Assembly: GCA_028101545.1 (NCBI GenBank) | Contig: JAOHKZ010000016.1 | Location: 1-46,860 of the forward strand | Direction of reading: 5' to 3' | DNA: 46,860 nt | From: Opitutales bacterium | GTDB lineage: Bacteria > Verrucomicrobiota > Verrucomicrobiia > Opitutales > Seribacteraceae | Shown here: positions 34,042-43,498 of the stretch, in pieces | Layout of the letters: the number at the start of each line of letters is the position of its first letter | Numbering within the stretch: the stretch's first letter is position 1 | The notes under the pieces: generated by a model | What the model saw: the letters and a program-made list of their open reading frames with translations, nothing else | Database searches by the model: none | Told to the model about the DNA's origin: nothing | Program-made: the position numbers and the translations under genes

Positions 34042-34607
34042 TTTTGCGGCATAATCTCCTCTTTAATTAGTCTGCCTGTTTGATCCCATAATCGTCGACC
34101 AATAAACTTTCCCTCGCTCCAATATGCTTCTTCTCTCAAAATACCAGAGGGCCACCATCTTGATTTCACACCAACTAAAACTCCCTGGTCAAAATTTGCC
34201 TGCAATGCTATCTGCCCTGACTCAAAATTTCGATTTTGCTGCCCATGAGGTAGTCCGCGGTAATAGGATGTTTCAAGCGAAACAGTTCCATCAGGAAAAC
34301 TTTCAACCACTGTTCCAGTAAAAGGCTCTTCCAATACATCTTTCCTGTACAGGCGACCGTTTTTCTTGGTGACGGCCTCCTTTTGCCAAATTTTCGGGTA
34401 ACTTTCAATAGGTTTTTCGTAATCTGAAAAAATTTTTTCAACATCTCGATCTTTGGATAAAAAACGATCATCAAGAACATCATTTTGTACAGGTTCACTT
34501 TCTAACTGCTTAGGTTCGAATTCTTTTTTATCTTCTTTTCTTTCATCTACTCCACAACCCCAAAAATAAAAAGGAAATAATATAATCAAAACTTTGCATA
34601 TTCTCAT
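34038..34607 (-). CDS. MORN-variant repeat lipoprotein (second copy)
   Basis: A 189-residue predicted lipoprotein: leader MRICKVLIILFPFYFWGC with lipobox Cys18, an acidic linker rich in Glu/Lys/Asp, and three or four MORN-variant repeats (EEPFTGTVVESFPDGTVSLE, RGLPHGQQNRNFESGQIALQ, DQGVLVGVKSRWWPSGILRE, WSEGKFIGRRLWDQTG). Same design as the lipoprotein at 15604-16017 but with more repeats, so they are probably paralogues. Function unknown; a YwqK-like immunity or envelope role is only a guess. It shares a TTAA stop with the convergent gene. Confidence 0.75.
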   Translation of the reverse strand: MRICKVLIILFPFYFWGCGVDERKEDKKEFEPKQLESEPVQNDVLDDRFLSKDRDVEKIFSDYEKPIESYPKIWQKEAVTKKNGRLYRKDVLEEPFTGTVVESFPDGTVSLETSYYRGLPHGQQNRNFESGQIALQANFDQGVLVGVKSRWWPSGILREEAYWSEGKFIGRRLWDQTGRLIKEEIMPQN

Positions 34608-34665
34608 GTAACATCATCGTGAAGATTACTTTGAGTCTCGCAATACGAAAAATTAATTTCAAAAA

Positions 34666-35157
34666 ATGAAAACTATTTTCTTAATAAGACATGCAAAATC
34701 TTCATGGAATAACCATTTGCTTGAAGATCATCAACGCCCATTGAATAAAAGAGGGCTTTCTGACGCCCCCATGATGGGTGAGTTGCTTAAAAAGGAATTT
34801 CCTCCCCCTCAAAAAATCATCTGCTCAACTGCTCACCGGGCCAAGGAAACCGCAGAGATAATTAAAGGAGTTTGGTTTCCCCAGAAAACGATTGATTTTA
34901 CGGACCTACTCTATGAACAACCAGCATCAAACATTCTAAGCCTTATCCAAAATATTCAAAAAGAAATAAATTCATTGGCTTTATTCTTCCATAATCCCAC
35001 AATCACTTATTTGGGAAACCTTCTCGCATCCCTTTATATATCCAATATTCCAACTTGTGGGGTTCTGACCCTTTCCTGCAAAGAGAAAAATTGGAGTTCA
35101 GTCGAAGTTGGGAATTGTGAACTGATTAGTTTTAATTACCCAAAAGAGATAAGGTAG
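34666..35157 (+). CDS. sixA: SixA-like phosphohistidine phosphatase
   Basis: A 163-residue histidine-phosphatase family protein, the usual SixA size. The RHG-type motif at the start is LIRHAKSSW (His9), a second active-site Arg is in STAHRAKETAEI, and the second His is in LFFHNPTITYLG. SixA removes phosphate from histidine of phosphorelay or phosphotransferase proteins; substrates here are unknown. Divergent from the MORN lipoprotein, with only 58 bases between. Confidence 0.85.
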   Translation: MKTIFLIRHAKSSWNNHLLEDHQRPLNKRGLSDAPMMGELLKKEFPPPQKIICSTAHRAKETAEIIKGVWFPQKTIDFTDLLYEQPASNILSLIQNIQKEINSLALFFHNPTITYLGNLLASLYISNIPTCGVLTLSCKEKNWSSVEVGNCELISFNYPKEIR

Positions 35158-35159
35158 TT

Positions 35160-35390
35160 TTAAAAATTCTCTTCGGAAAGAATTCTCTCTGCAACATGAG
35201 TGAGTGGATCTTCAGGGAAACTCTCAAATCTTTGGGAAAATGAAGAAGCAGGTTCAGGCATCTCCATAAGTTGATCCACCCATTTACCAATTTCCTCCTT
35301 TGATACTTCGTCAGTTGTGTCCGAAGGGAATGAAATAACATCACTGTCTTTACAAAAATTTAAGCCACTTTGGTCTGTATCAATATTCAT
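35160..35390 (-). CDS. Small protein of unknown function
   Basis: A 76-residue acidic protein, MNIDTDQSGLNFCKDSDVIS to the end DPLTHVAERILSEENF. I do not recognise it. The frame opens earlier at a GTG (35435), but the ATG at 35390 has GAGGA (35401-35405) ten bases upstream and is preferred. It lacks signal peptide and membrane segment; the C-terminal half is predicted helical. It ends two bases from the sixA stop on the other strand. Confidence 0.55.
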   Translation of the reverse strand: MNIDTDQSGLNFCKDSDVISFPSDTTDEVSKEEIGKWVDQLMEMPEPASSFSQRFESFPEDPLTHVAERILSEENF

Positions 35391-35449
35391 TTTTTTAATT
35401 TCCTCACAGGTTAGATAGTCTTGAAAATGTATCACAACAATTTAATGGT

Positions 35450-35467
35450 GATGTCATAAGCGACATC
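35450..35467. repeat. Small inverted repeat in the gap before the LOG gene
   Basis: GATGTC and GACATC separated by six bases form a perfect 6-base stem, in the 256-base gap between the small protein gene and the LOG gene. It lacks a T-tract, so it is not an evident terminator; it may be an operator or chance. Nothing else is recognised in this gap. Confidence 0.25.
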
Positions 35468-35646
35468 GATTATCGGCTGTGACTCAAATCTACCTCCTGT
35501 GGATCGAATCAGATTAAAATAGAGCTGCATCCTTGCGGCTACAAAACATAGTCGACCCAAATCCCTTGGACTTTAGAAAAAAATTAAAAAAAGATAAATG
35601 AGTGAATGCTCTTTTCTTTTAGGCAATAAAAAGAGAAACTATAAAT

Positions 35647-36456
35647 ATGACCCAAAAACTATCAAAAGCTTATTCAAATAAAGAATTCCTTAACAGTCAT
35701 GAAGCCCGACCCATTCGAGTTCAATGTGAATTAATCGAACCAGATAACCGACTTCGAACCCAAGGTGTAGAAAATACAATTGTATTTTTCGGCTCAGCTC
35801 GATCAAAACCACTTCAAGAGGCAAAAGAGGAATTGGCTGACTATACAAACAAACATCCCAACGAATCAGAAATGACTGATGAAGAATTGGCTGAGTTAAA
35901 TAAAAGAAAAAGAATAGTAAAACTTTCCAAATATTATGAAGATGCAGTTAAGCTTTCAGCTAAGTTGACTGAATGGTCGGACCAAGAAAAAAGTTCTAAA
36001 AAGAAATATTACATCTGTTCTGGGGGTGGTCCCGGTATGATGGAGGCAGCAAATAAAGGGGCAGATCAAGTTAATGGAAAATCAATCGCTCTTGGTATAA
36101 GTCTTCCTTTTGAACAAGGAGTTAATAAATATGCAACTCCTGACCTATCTTTTGAGTTTCACTATTTCTTCGTAAGGAAATTTTATTTCTTATACCATGC
36201 TAAAGCCGTAATTGTATTTCCTGGTGGTTTTGGCACCATGGACGAACTTTTTGAAACCCTGACCCTGATTCAGACAAAAAAACTTGATAAAAAAATGCCC
36301 ATCATTTTGTTCGGTAAAGAATTTTGGGATGGTCTTATCAATTTTGATCAATTCATCGATTGGGGAGTTATTTCTCCCAAGGATATTAATTTATTCCAAA
36401 TTGTAGACGATGTAGAAGAAGCTTTTACGATAATAACTTCCGACCTAGAAGATTAA
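35647..36456 (+). CDS. LOG-family protein (TIGR00730-type nucleotide phosphoribohydrolase-like)
   Basis: A 269-residue Rossmann-fold protein with the LOG signatures GGGPGMMEAANKGA and FPGGFGTMDELFETLTLIQ. Family members cleave the N-glycosidic bond of nucleoside 5'-monophosphates (including cytokinin precursors and purine monophosphates). An N-terminal about 70-residue lead and an insertion rich in Lys/Glu (about 70-110) make it longer than plant LOG (about 215). The start ATG has GAGAAA upstream. It stands alone, in opposite orientation to the rluD operon. Confidence 0.85.
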   Translation: MTQKLSKAYSNKEFLNSHEARPIRVQCELIEPDNRLRTQGVENTIVFFGSARSKPLQEAKEELADYTNKHPNESEMTDEELAELNKRKRIVKLSKYYEDAVKLSAKLTEWSDQEKSSKKKYYICSGGGPGMMEAANKGADQVNGKSIALGISLPFEQGVNKYATPDLSFEFHYFFVRKFYFLYHAKAVIVFPGGFGTMDELFETLTLIQTKKLDKKMPIILFGKEFWDGLINFDQFIDWGVISPKDINLFQIVDDVEEAFTIITSDLED

Positions 36457-36480
36457 GCAAACGATTTTATCCTAAACAAG

Positions 36481-36501
36481 AAAAACTGATTTTTACATCA
36501 G
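36481..36501 (-). terminator. Weak intrinsic terminator after rluD
   Basis: On the minus strand CTGAT (36497-36501), a six-base loop, ATCAG (36486-36490) and then TTTTT. It lies 17 bases after the rluD stop. The stem is only five pairs, so it would be weak. Confidence 0.33.
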
Positions 36502-36517
36502 GCGAATTAACTCTTAT

Positions 36518-37435
36518 TCATTCAACGATGGACAAGGTACCTAAAGAATGCTGAAAATCAGGTGGTAATTCAGCACAAAAATTAAGCTTTTCTAATTTTA
36601 AGGGGTGCATAAACGATAAATAATGTGCGTGCAGCATCACCCTGCCAAAAGATTCATTCTTTTTTGCCCCATAAGTTAAATCACCAGCCAAAGGATGCCC
36701 AAGGTGTGAGAAGTGGACTCGAATTTGATGGGTTCTACCCGTATGAATTTTAACTTTTAAAAGAGTAAACAACTCTGCGTACTTTTTCATTGCCTCCCAT
36801 TCTGTAAGTGCTGCTTTACCATGTTCCACAACTGCCATTCTTACACGATTTTTAGGATGCCTGCCTATCGGTTGATCTATTTTTCCTTTTACTGTAGGAA
36901 AAAAGCCATGAGCAAGAGCACGGTATTCCTTTTCGGTCTTTCTCTTTGCAAATTGCTCTACTAAAAAGTGATAAGCATGCTCTGTCTTTGCAATCACCAT
37001 GACTCCACTGGTTTCCTTATCCAACCGGTGGACAATTCCTGGTCTATTGGGAGCACCAACCGGACACAGTCCATTTGGGTAGTGATATAACAAGGAGTGT
37101 ATTAAAGTATCATCCTTAGTGCCATCGCCGGGATGTACTACCATCCCGCTAGCCTTGTTAATTACTAAAATCTGATCATCCTCATAAAGGACTTCCAGTG
37201 GAATATTTTTCGGCATGAGAGAGACCGTTTCGTCCCTAGTCAAATCAACGATTAGTTCATCTCCAGAATTAATTTTTGTCTTTGATTCTAAAAAAGATCC
37301 ATCCACTCTCCTCACTTTTTTTTTCTCGATGGCTTTCTGAATTAATGCCCTACTCTTCTCCGGGAATGCCTGGGAAAGTATTTTATCCACCCTTTCAGAA
37401 CTGCCTTCAGGACATATAAATTTTTCCTCAGCCAC
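36518..37435 (-). CDS. rluD: RluA/RluD-family 23S rRNA pseudouridine synthase
   Basis: A 305-residue protein with an N-terminal S4 RNA-binding domain (about 13-60, ERVDKILSQAFPEKSRALIQ) and the catalytic pseudouridine synthase domain. The motif HRLDKETSGVMVIAKT carries catalytic Asp139; GRTHQIRVHFSHLGHPLAGD is the second signature. RluD acts on helix 69 of 23S rRNA, but a related RluC/RluA specificity cannot be excluded. Start is GTG at 37435, overlapping the adenosine deaminase stop by 8 bases, so the two are coupled. Confidence 0.9.
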   Translation of the reverse strand: MAEEKFICPEGSSERVDKILSQAFPEKSRALIQKAIEKKKVRRVDGSFLESKTKINSGDELIVDLTRDETVSLMPKNIPLEVLYEDDQILVINKASGMVVHPGDGTKDDTLIHSLLYHYPNGLCPVGAPNRPGIVHRLDKETSGVMVIAKTEHAYHFLVEQFAKRKTEKEYRALAHGFFPTVKGKIDQPIGRHPKNRVRMAVVEHGKAALTEWEAMKKYAELFTLLKVKIHTGRTHQIRVHFSHLGHPLAGDLTYGAKKNESFGRVMLHAHYLSFMHPLKLEKLNFCAELPPDFQHSLGTLSIVE

Positions 37436-38435
37436 AACTTTTTTCAGCCTCGATAATTTCGCAATTAATCTGATTTATAAATTTTTCTTTCTTAATTGGA
37501 TCTAAATTTGCGACTCTAAATCCATTTAAAATTAATTCGGCAATTTCCAAATGACTAAAAGATAATTTCTCCCTTAGTATATTAAATTCGTCAACTAATG
37601 AATTATTAAATGACAACGGGTCATCTGTGCTTACCGTACATCGAATTCCCCTTTGCATAAATTCTTTAATCGGGTGGTGTTCTAATTGATCAACAACTTT
37701 CAATTTATAATTACTAATAGGACACATATCCAGAGTTACACTTTCACGAACAAGCATATCCATAAGATCTTCATCTTCGATTGCACGAGTTCCATGTTGA
37801 ATTCGATTCACCTTTAGTTCTTCCACAGCCTGTCTGATATTGGAGGCGAGACCAAATTCACCGGCATGTGCTTTTACCACCTTACCTTCTCCACGTGCCG
37901 CCTCCCAAAACCGAGGGATCCATGCCTCAAAAGGCAAAGACTCTAGTCCATGTAAATCAATCCCAGATAAATGCTCCCAGGTAAGGGCATTTTCCAGTAA
38001 AGGGCCGAGGTATGGAGTATACGCATTGCGACTAATACCAAGAAAAACCCGAACTTCAAGTCCATCAGGAACCGCATCTAGAATAGCGGTTAATATTTCC
38101 TCCCCGGGTAATTTCAAATACTCCATCATCCCTGCGTGAAAACTAGTTTCCACATACTTGACATTTTGTTGAAGATGTTTTGAAAAAATGACTTTTGCCG
38201 CTTCGTAATAGCTTTCAACAGAATCAAACCAGCACATTGCGTGTTCTATTAATATTGATTCAAATTGTTCAAAATTATCATACCTAAATTCAGGCTTCCT
38301 AAAAAACGGAGTCTGAAAAAACCGCTCAGGATATTTCTGCTCCAAAAGTTCCCACGGTAATGCACCTTCAACATGTAAGTGAGTTTCAGTTTTAGGCAAA
38401 GATGCAAGAAAGCGATCAAATGCCAAACGATTCAT
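37428..38435 (-). CDS. add: Adenosine deaminase-family hydrolase
   Basis: A 335-residue TIM-barrel metal hydrolase. Metal ligands and catalytic residues are visible: His19-x-His21 in TETHLHVEGAL, the HAGEFG motif, and the STDDPLSFN segment. IQHGTRAIEDEDLMD places another His. Adenosine deaminase and adenine deaminase (or N6-modified adenine deaminases) share these motifs, so the substrate is uncertain. Purine salvage role. It lies 14 bases downstream of the M29 aminopeptidase gene and overlaps rluD. Confidence 0.85.
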   Translation of the reverse strand: MNRLAFDRFLASLPKTETHLHVEGALPWELLEQKYPERFFQTPFFRKPEFRYDNFEQFESILIEHAMCWFDSVESYYEAAKVIFSKHLQQNVKYVETSFHAGMMEYLKLPGEEILTAILDAVPDGLEVRVFLGISRNAYTPYLGPLLENALTWEHLSGIDLHGLESLPFEAWIPRFWEAARGEGKVVKAHAGEFGLASNIRQAVEELKVNRIQHGTRAIEDEDLMDMLVRESVTLDMCPISNYKLKVVDQLEHHPIKEFMQRGIRCTVSTDDPLSFNNSLVDEFNILREKLSFSHLEIAELILNGFRVANLDPIKKEKFINQINCEIIEAEKSCG

Positions 38436-38449
38436 AATAGAAAATTCTC

Positions 38450-39568
38450 TTAAGAACTTTGCAAAAGATAGTCAGAATTCAATTTTTGCAAATCTTCAGG
38501 AACAAATTCACCATCCTGTCGAATTAACTCACCATCAAACCAAATTTCTCCTCCACCATATTCAGGTCTTTGAATATTAACCATATCCCAATGGACTTGT
38601 GATTTATTTCCATTGTTTGCCTCTTCATAAGCCTGTCCAGGCGTAAAGTGAAATGAACCGGCTATCTTTTCATCGAAAAGAATATCCAACATTGGTTCTC
38701 TAATCATTGGATTGAAGGCTATGGCAAATTCACCAATGTAGCGTGCTCCTTCATCTGAATCTAAAATCTCAATAAGGCGATCCGAATTGGAAGAAGAACT
38801 TGACTCAACGATCCGTCCTTTTTCAAACCTAAGAACCACATCAGAAAAAGAACTACCTTGATAAATTGTATCTGCATTAAATGTGATTGTTCCCTCTACA
38901 CTGTCACGGACAGGGCAGGAGAAAACCTCTCCGTCGGGTATATTATATGTGCCACCGCATGAAATTGCATTGATACCTTTAATGGAAAATCTTAAATCCG
39001 TACCAGGGCCAATTATTTTAACTTGGTCCGCATTTCGCATTCGAGCTTCAAGGCATTCCATTCCTTCGCTCATTCGCCCATAATCCATACAACAGGCATC
39101 AAAGTAAAAATTTTCAAAAGCTTCGCTGCTCATCTTTGCCTGCTGAGACATGGAGGGCGTAGGCCATCTAAGAACACACCATTTTGTTTTCTGCACACGC
39201 CAGTCGAGTACTGGCTTAAGAACTTTCATCGCTCTTTTTAAATCATCCTGAGGTAAATCTGAATTTTCAAAAACATTATGGGATCCACGGATGGCAATAT
39301 AGGCATCCATATTCTTCATTTTTTCCATTTCCCACTTAAAAGATGTTTCAAATTGTTCCTGCTCTCCTCCAATTATACACTCCCTGTCTATTCGCCCGTT
39401 TTGCAACTGGACAAATGGAATAGCCTTACACTCCCTAACAGCCCGTATCAAAGCCAGTGTCATATTTTGCGGAATATCTATTGAATGAATTAACACTTTC
39501 TCACCAGCATTTAACTTGGTGGAGTGATAAACTAAAGTGTCGGCTAATTTTTGGTAACGAATATCCAT
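38450..39568 (-). CDS. M29-family aminopeptidase (AmpS-like)
   Basis: A 372-residue M29 metallopeptidase. The five dinuclear metal ligands are visible: Glu214 ([12 protein letters not shown]), Glu280 ([14 protein letters not shown]), His307 ([10 protein letters not shown]), and His326/Asp328 (QVHWDM). These enzymes remove N-terminal residues from cytosolic peptides. The frame opens two codons earlier at TTG, but ATG at 39568 is used; no Shine-Dalgarno is evident. It is slightly shorter than AmpS of firmicutes (about 410). A more divergent relative is at 31060-32253. Confidence 0.87.
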   Translation of the reverse strand: MDIRYQKLADTLVYHSTKLNAGEKVLIHSIDIPQNMTLALIRAVRECKAIPFVQLQNGRIDRECIIGGEQEQFETSFKWEMEKMKNMDAYIAIRGSHNVFENSDLPQDDLKRAMKVLKPVLDWRVQKTKWCVLRWPTPSMSQQAKMSSEAFENFYFDACCMDYGRMSEGMECLEARMRNADQVKIIGPGTDLRFSIKGINAISCGGTYNIPDGEVFSCPVRDSVEGTITFNADTIYQGSSFSDVVLRFEKGRIVESSSSSNSDRLIEILDSDEGARYIGEFAIAFNPMIREPMLDILFDEKIAGSFHFTPGQAYEEANNGNKSQVHWDMVNIQRPEYGGGEIWFDGELIRQDGEFVPEDLQKLNSDYLLQSS

Positions 39569-39590
39569 AATCAAAAAGAGGAAAGGATTT

Positions 39591-40880
39591 TTATAAACCT
39601 CGGCGAATTTTAGAACCGGGGAAATTGATTCTTACTCGGTAAACTTTTTTAACCCGATTAATAATTTCGTATGTTTTAGGGTCGATGCGGGATGGTACTT
39701 CCATTTTTCGGATATCAACAACCGCGGTAAACCCTCTTTCCGTAAAAACATCAATCAGGATAGCAACTGCAAGTGGATCATCAAAAACGGAAGCCTCCGA
39801 GTTAATATACGCTAAACCAGATATAGAATGTTTCTCAACAATTGGAATAAATTTACTTTTAATTAATCCAACCACCTGTTCGAAAAGTTCAGGATGGAAT
39901 TTCTGATAGGAATCTAATCTTTGAACTAAAAGTTGCCTGGCATGTAAGGAAAGCTTTTCCGCTAATGGAATCGATGATATCTGGTCATGGGTTAATTCAT
40001 CCAATTCCAGAGAGCTTTGGTATTTCAGCTCCTGTATGATCCTTTGCTGTACTTCAATAACAGAACCATGAGCATTTATAAAATGATAATGAAAAACATC
40101 GCGTAAAGTTGTAAGCGAATCATAAGTGGATTCTTTAAAAGTCTTGTATCGACGATGGGCTGCATCTTCATCCAAGTCAGTTTTACGCACCTCTCTAATT
40201 TTGCCCACACCCGAAGCTTGCACTTCCGCGTTATGCTCCATTGTTCTCTGCCCGCGAAGAAACTGCCTGCGCACACTTTCCTCTTCGTCAATAAAGAGCA
40301 TAATAATATGAAATCGGGGTTTTGGAAATTGAGCCTCCTGGAAAGTACCCAAGTATTTACTCCTCAATTCTGTTAAACGCCGATGAAAAAGCTTTAGACA
40401 TTCAACCTGTGTCTTGGTTCTGGGATAACCATCAACAATTGCACCACTTTGATAGTTTGGCTCAAGTAATCTTCTAAGAACAAGTCTAGTAACTTCTCTA
40501 TCACCTGCAAGCAAGCCAGCATCAATTTTCTTGCGTGCCTCAGGAGAGTTCAATAACTCACTAACAATAATTGGCTTTTCGGTTAAATCCCGAAATTCCA
40601 TGATAAAGGCTGTCTGTGTACCTTTTCCGGCCCCTGGAGAACCATTAAGCCAAAAGATTTCGGCGGGGAAATGAAGGTTTTCAACACCTACTTCCTGTTC
40701 TAGTTCATGCCAAATAGAATGAAAAATAAGTTGAGCATCTTTAACCTCCAAATCCTCAACTTTTTTCTTTGAGCCATCAACAAAATCAGCGGATACACCC
40801 GAAGGATTTTCGCTATTATCGGAGCTCAATGATTCGGTTTCAGAAGGATCAGGTTTTGGAGAGTTAGATTCAAGAGACAT
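39591..40880 (-). CDS. Enlarged adenylate kinase-family protein
   Basis: A 429-residue protein, twice the usual adenylate kinase size (about 215). Residues 1-75 are an acidic Ser/Glu/Asp-rich lead. The kinase core spans about 75-300: P-loop [10 protein letters not shown] (80-89), DGYPRTKTQ (150-158), and a LID-region Arg pair in [17 protein letters not shown]. The last about 120 residues form an extra domain ([20 protein letters not shown], then [20 protein letters not shown]) that I do not recognise. It probably phosphorylates AMP or another nucleoside monophosphate; whether it is the housekeeping Adk is uncertain. Confidence 0.8.
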   Translation of the reverse strand: MSLESNSPKPDPSETESLSSDNSENPSGVSADFVDGSKKKVEDLEVKDAQLIFHSIWHELEQEVGVENLHFPAEIFWLNGSPGAGKGTQTAFIMEFRDLTEKPIIVSELLNSPEARKKIDAGLLAGDREVTRLVLRRLLEPNYQSGAIVDGYPRTKTQVECLKLFHRRLTELRSKYLGTFQEAQFPKPRFHIIMLFIDEEESVRRQFLRGQRTMEHNAEVQASGVGKIREVRKTDLDEDAAHRRYKTFKESTYDSLTTLRDVFHYHFINAHGSVIEVQQRIIQELKYQSSLELDELTHDQISSIPLAEKLSLHARQLLVQRLDSYQKFHPELFEQVVGLIKSKFIPIVEKHSISGLAYINSEASVFDDPLAVAILIDVFTERGFTAVVDIRKMEVPSRIDPKTYEIINRVKKVYRVRINFPGSKIRRGL

Positions 40881-40930
40881 TAGAAATTATATATATCGTA
40901 TGAAATGATTCAATAAAAGGACATTTATCA

Positions 40931-41740
40931 TTAAATTCCTCCTCCACTTTCATATTCTCTCATAGCCAATAAGTTATGATCCATCCCTAAAGCTGGCGAA
41001 GTATCTTTAACCGTTCCTATTTCTTTAGCAGGCACTCCTGCAACCGAAACATGAGCAGGTACATCATTTAAAACCACACTACTTGCTCCTATTCTTGCTC
41101 CTTCTCCAATTTCCACATTTCCTAAAATTTTTGCACCGGCACCAATCAAAACACCCGACTTAATTTTGGGGTGCCTGTCTCCCCGTTCCTTGCCTGTCCC
41201 CCCAAGAGTAACCTCGTGTAATATTGATACATTATCTTCAATCACTGTTGTTTCACCAGCCACAAAACCTGTAGCATGATCAAGCAGGATTCCCTTTCCA
41301 ATTTTAGCGGCTGGGTGGATATCAACAGAATAAACCACCGCAACTAAGCTTTGTAAGTATAGTGCCAAGTCCTTTCGATTATTTTTCCATAGCGAATTTG
41401 CAACCCGATAACAACTAAGTGCCTGAAACCCTTTAAAATACAAAAAGGGGCTAATATAATCATTGCAAGCTGGGTCTCTTTCCGTGACCGCGATTAAATC
41501 ATACTCAACACTTGATAAAATTTCTTGATCAGATTCGAAGGCAGTTTTAATCAAGTCTCTAATATCACTCTCAGGGACACTATTTTTTACCAAGCGAGCG
41601 GCTAATCTCCATCCTAAAGCTTCAGCAAGATTTTCGCGCTCCAAGATAAACTCAGTTAAAACTTTTGAAAGTATTCTCTCCTTCGATGCGACTACTTTTG
41701 CTTCATTTACTAAAATTTCCCATACTGATAGCTCTTTCAT
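40931..41740 (-). CDS. cysE: Serine O-acetyltransferase
   Basis: A 269-residue CysE, normal length. The N-terminal helical domain (about 1-140) is followed by left-handed beta-helix hexapeptide repeats: KIGKGILLDHATGFVAGETT, then VEIGEGARIGASSVVLNDVP and the closing VAGVPAKEIG. His and Asp of DHATG are catalytic. It makes O-acetylserine from serine and acetyl-CoA for cysteine synthesis, usually in complex with CysK (not in the window). 50 bases downstream is the adenylate kinase-like gene. Confidence 0.94.
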   Translation of the reverse strand: MKELSVWEILVNEAKVVASKERILSKVLTEFILERENLAEALGWRLAARLVKNSVPESDIRDLIKTAFESDQEILSSVEYDLIAVTERDPACNDYISPFLYFKGFQALSCYRVANSLWKNNRKDLALYLQSLVAVVYSVDIHPAAKIGKGILLDHATGFVAGETTVIEDNVSILHEVTLGGTGKERGDRHPKIKSGVLIGAGAKILGNVEIGEGARIGASSVVLNDVPAHVSVAGVPAKEIGTVKDTSPALGMDHNLLAMREYESGGGI

Positions 41741-41779
41741 GTCGATAAAACTTAGCTCAAATAAAATTTAAAATATTTC

Positions 41780-42445
41780 TTATGACTCTTTATCGCTATT
41801 AACGCCATAAAAGGTCTTACCAATATTTACTTCTTTTCGCCCCTGTGAGACCCTCCATTTGTTAGTATCCCGAAGCGAATATACACAACCGCAATATTCC
41901 TGCTGATAGAAATTTTCTCTTTTGGAAATTTCAATCATGCGTTGTGAACCTCCAGACTTTCGCCAATTATAAGTCCAATAAACAAGGTTTTCATAACGGG
42001 CAGCAGCTCGTTCTCCGCATCCGTTGATTTGCTTCATATTCTTCCACCTTGAAATTCCCAAACTACTTGAAAATAAATTAAATTTATTTTCATGAGCATA
42101 TAATGCAGTCCGTTCAAAGCGCATATCAAAACAAACCGTACATCTCCCCCCTCTTTCAGGTTCCCATTCGAGTCCTTTTACACGCTCAAACCAATTTCGA
42201 ACATCATAATCTACATCCACATGTTCAACCCCAAGTTTATCACAAAATTTTTTATCCTCTGTCTTTCTAATTTCATATTCTTTTTTTGGGTGAATATTAG
42301 GATTGTAAAAAAAAACAGTGGGCTGGATTTTAGAATTTAGTAAGGTTTCCAAGACTTCTCCCTCGCATGGTGCACAACAAGAATGTAATAGAACTCTGCT
42401 CTCCTGATTAGGAGTTTCAATTTTGGGTCTCGTTGCGGAATTCAT
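41780..42445 (-). CDS. queH: QueH-type epoxyqueuosine reductase
   Basis: A 221-residue protein of the QueH (formerly DUF208) family. The motif [16 protein letters not shown] with vicinal Cys23/Cys24, then [20 protein letters not shown], and the C-terminal [15 protein letters not shown] supply the cysteines for the iron-sulfur cluster and redox pair. It reduces epoxyqueuosine to queuosine in tRNA with GUN anticodons, replacing the cobalamin-dependent QueG. The other queuosine genes are not in the window. Confidence 0.93.
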   Translation of the reverse strand: MNSATRPKIETPNQESRVLLHSCCAPCEGEVLETLLNSKIQPTVFFYNPNIHPKKEYEIRKTEDKKFCDKLGVEHVDVDYDVRNWFERVKGLEWEPERGGRCTVCFDMRFERTALYAHENKFNLFSSSLGISRWKNMKQINGCGERAAARYENLVYWTYNWRKSGGSQRMIEISKRENFYQQEYCGCVYSLRDTNKWRVSQGRKEVNIGKTFYGVNSDKES

Positions 42446-42484
42446 TATACTTAAAATGTCATTTTTAAAATGAATGGCAATCGG

Positions 42485-43498
42485 TTATTCCCTATTGGAC
42501 TCCACCTTTAAGCCTCGGTTCATCAAATCAGATAATGCAAGGAGTGGATCTTTTCCCGAATAAAGAATTTCATAAATCTGAGTAAGGATAGGCATTTCTA
42601 CCTCCTGCTTTTTACATTTATCAAAAAAACAAGCGGTAGCGGAGTAACCTTCCACAACCGTTTTTTGACTTCGAACGATATCCTCTGGATTTCCGCCTTG
42701 AGCCAAATCAAGGCCAAAATTTCGATTTCTACTCCATTCGCCCATACAAGTTCCGATTAGATCTCCAAAACCACTAAGTCCTAGGAATGATTGACTTTCA
42801 CATCCAAGAGAAACGCCGAGATTAATCATTTCACTCATACTTCTGGTAAGTAAAGCAGCTCTTGCATTATCCCCGAGTCCAAGCCCATCAGAAAGTCCTG
42901 TGGCAATCGCGTAAACATTTTTCAAACAACTTCCCAACGCGACTCCAATTCGGTCCTCAGATCTGTAAATCCTCATACTATCAGAATTCAGGTTATTCTG
43001 AAGATCCATTAGTTTCGGTTCGCCACAGTCCATAGCAAGTACCATCGCAGTCGGTTTACTATCTGCAACATCGTGGGCATGGCTGGGTCCAGTTAGGTAT
43101 CCAGAACTGATATTTGACCCTAGTTCCTGCTGAATTACTTCATGTGCGAATAAATTGCTTTTGGGTTCAAGTCCTTTACAAAGAGCAATTCCTCCCTTTA
43201 ATTGCCATGAGTCACCCATGTGTTCAATCACTTGTTTACAACTATCCCTAAGAGCATGAGAAGGGCATGCAAAAAACAAATAATCGCACTCCATAAGAAC
43301 CGGTCGCAAAGAACAACCAATTTGTAAATCCTGATCAAATTCAATACCGGGCAAATAATCCCTGTTTTCACGCTCAGAAGAAAGAGCTAGTGCATGTTCT
43401 ACCCTTCTGGGTATTAAAGAGACAGAATGCCCGATCTTTGAAAGATAAACTGCCATCGCAGTCCCCCAAGCTCCAGCCCCAAGAACGCAAAAATTCAT
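42485..43498 (-). CDS. gpsA: NAD(P)-dependent glycerol-3-phosphate dehydrogenase
   Basis: A 337-residue GpsA, normal length. The Rossmann motif GAGAWGTAMAVYLSKIGHSV opens the protein; GIALCKGLEP, a substrate Lys in GSCLKNVYAIATGLSDGLGL, and the C-terminal GLSGFGDLIGTCMGEWSRNR are family marks. It reduces dihydroxyacetone phosphate to sn-glycerol 3-phosphate for phospholipid synthesis. The ATG overlaps the panB stop as ATGA, so the genes are coupled. Confidence 0.96.
   Translation of the reverse strand: MNFCVLGAGAWGTAMAVYLSKIGHSVSLIPRRVEHALALSSERENRDYLPGIEFDQDLQIGCSLRPVLMECDYLFFACPSHALRDSCKQVIEHMGDSWQLKGGIALCKGLEPKSNLFAHEVIQQELGSNISSGYLTGPSHAHDVADSKPTAMVLAMDCGEPKLMDLQNNLNSDSMRIYRSEDRIGVALGSCLKNVYAIATGLSDGLGLGDNARAALLTRSMSEMINLGVSLGCESQSFLGLSGFGDLIGTCMGEWSRNRNFGLDLAQGGNPEDIVRSQKTVVEGYSATACFFDKCKKQEVEMPILTQIYEILYSGKDPLLALSDLMNRGLKVESNRE

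Noticed and set aside
35391-35646. Possible RNA gene in the 256-base gap
   Set aside because: No tRNA cloverleaf, rRNA or riboswitch pattern could be folded by eye; only a 6-base inverted repeat was found.
42446-42484. AAAATG/CATTTT inverted repeats between queH and gpsA
   Set aside because: Pure A/T arms with overlapping alternatives and one-base loops do not make a stable terminator.
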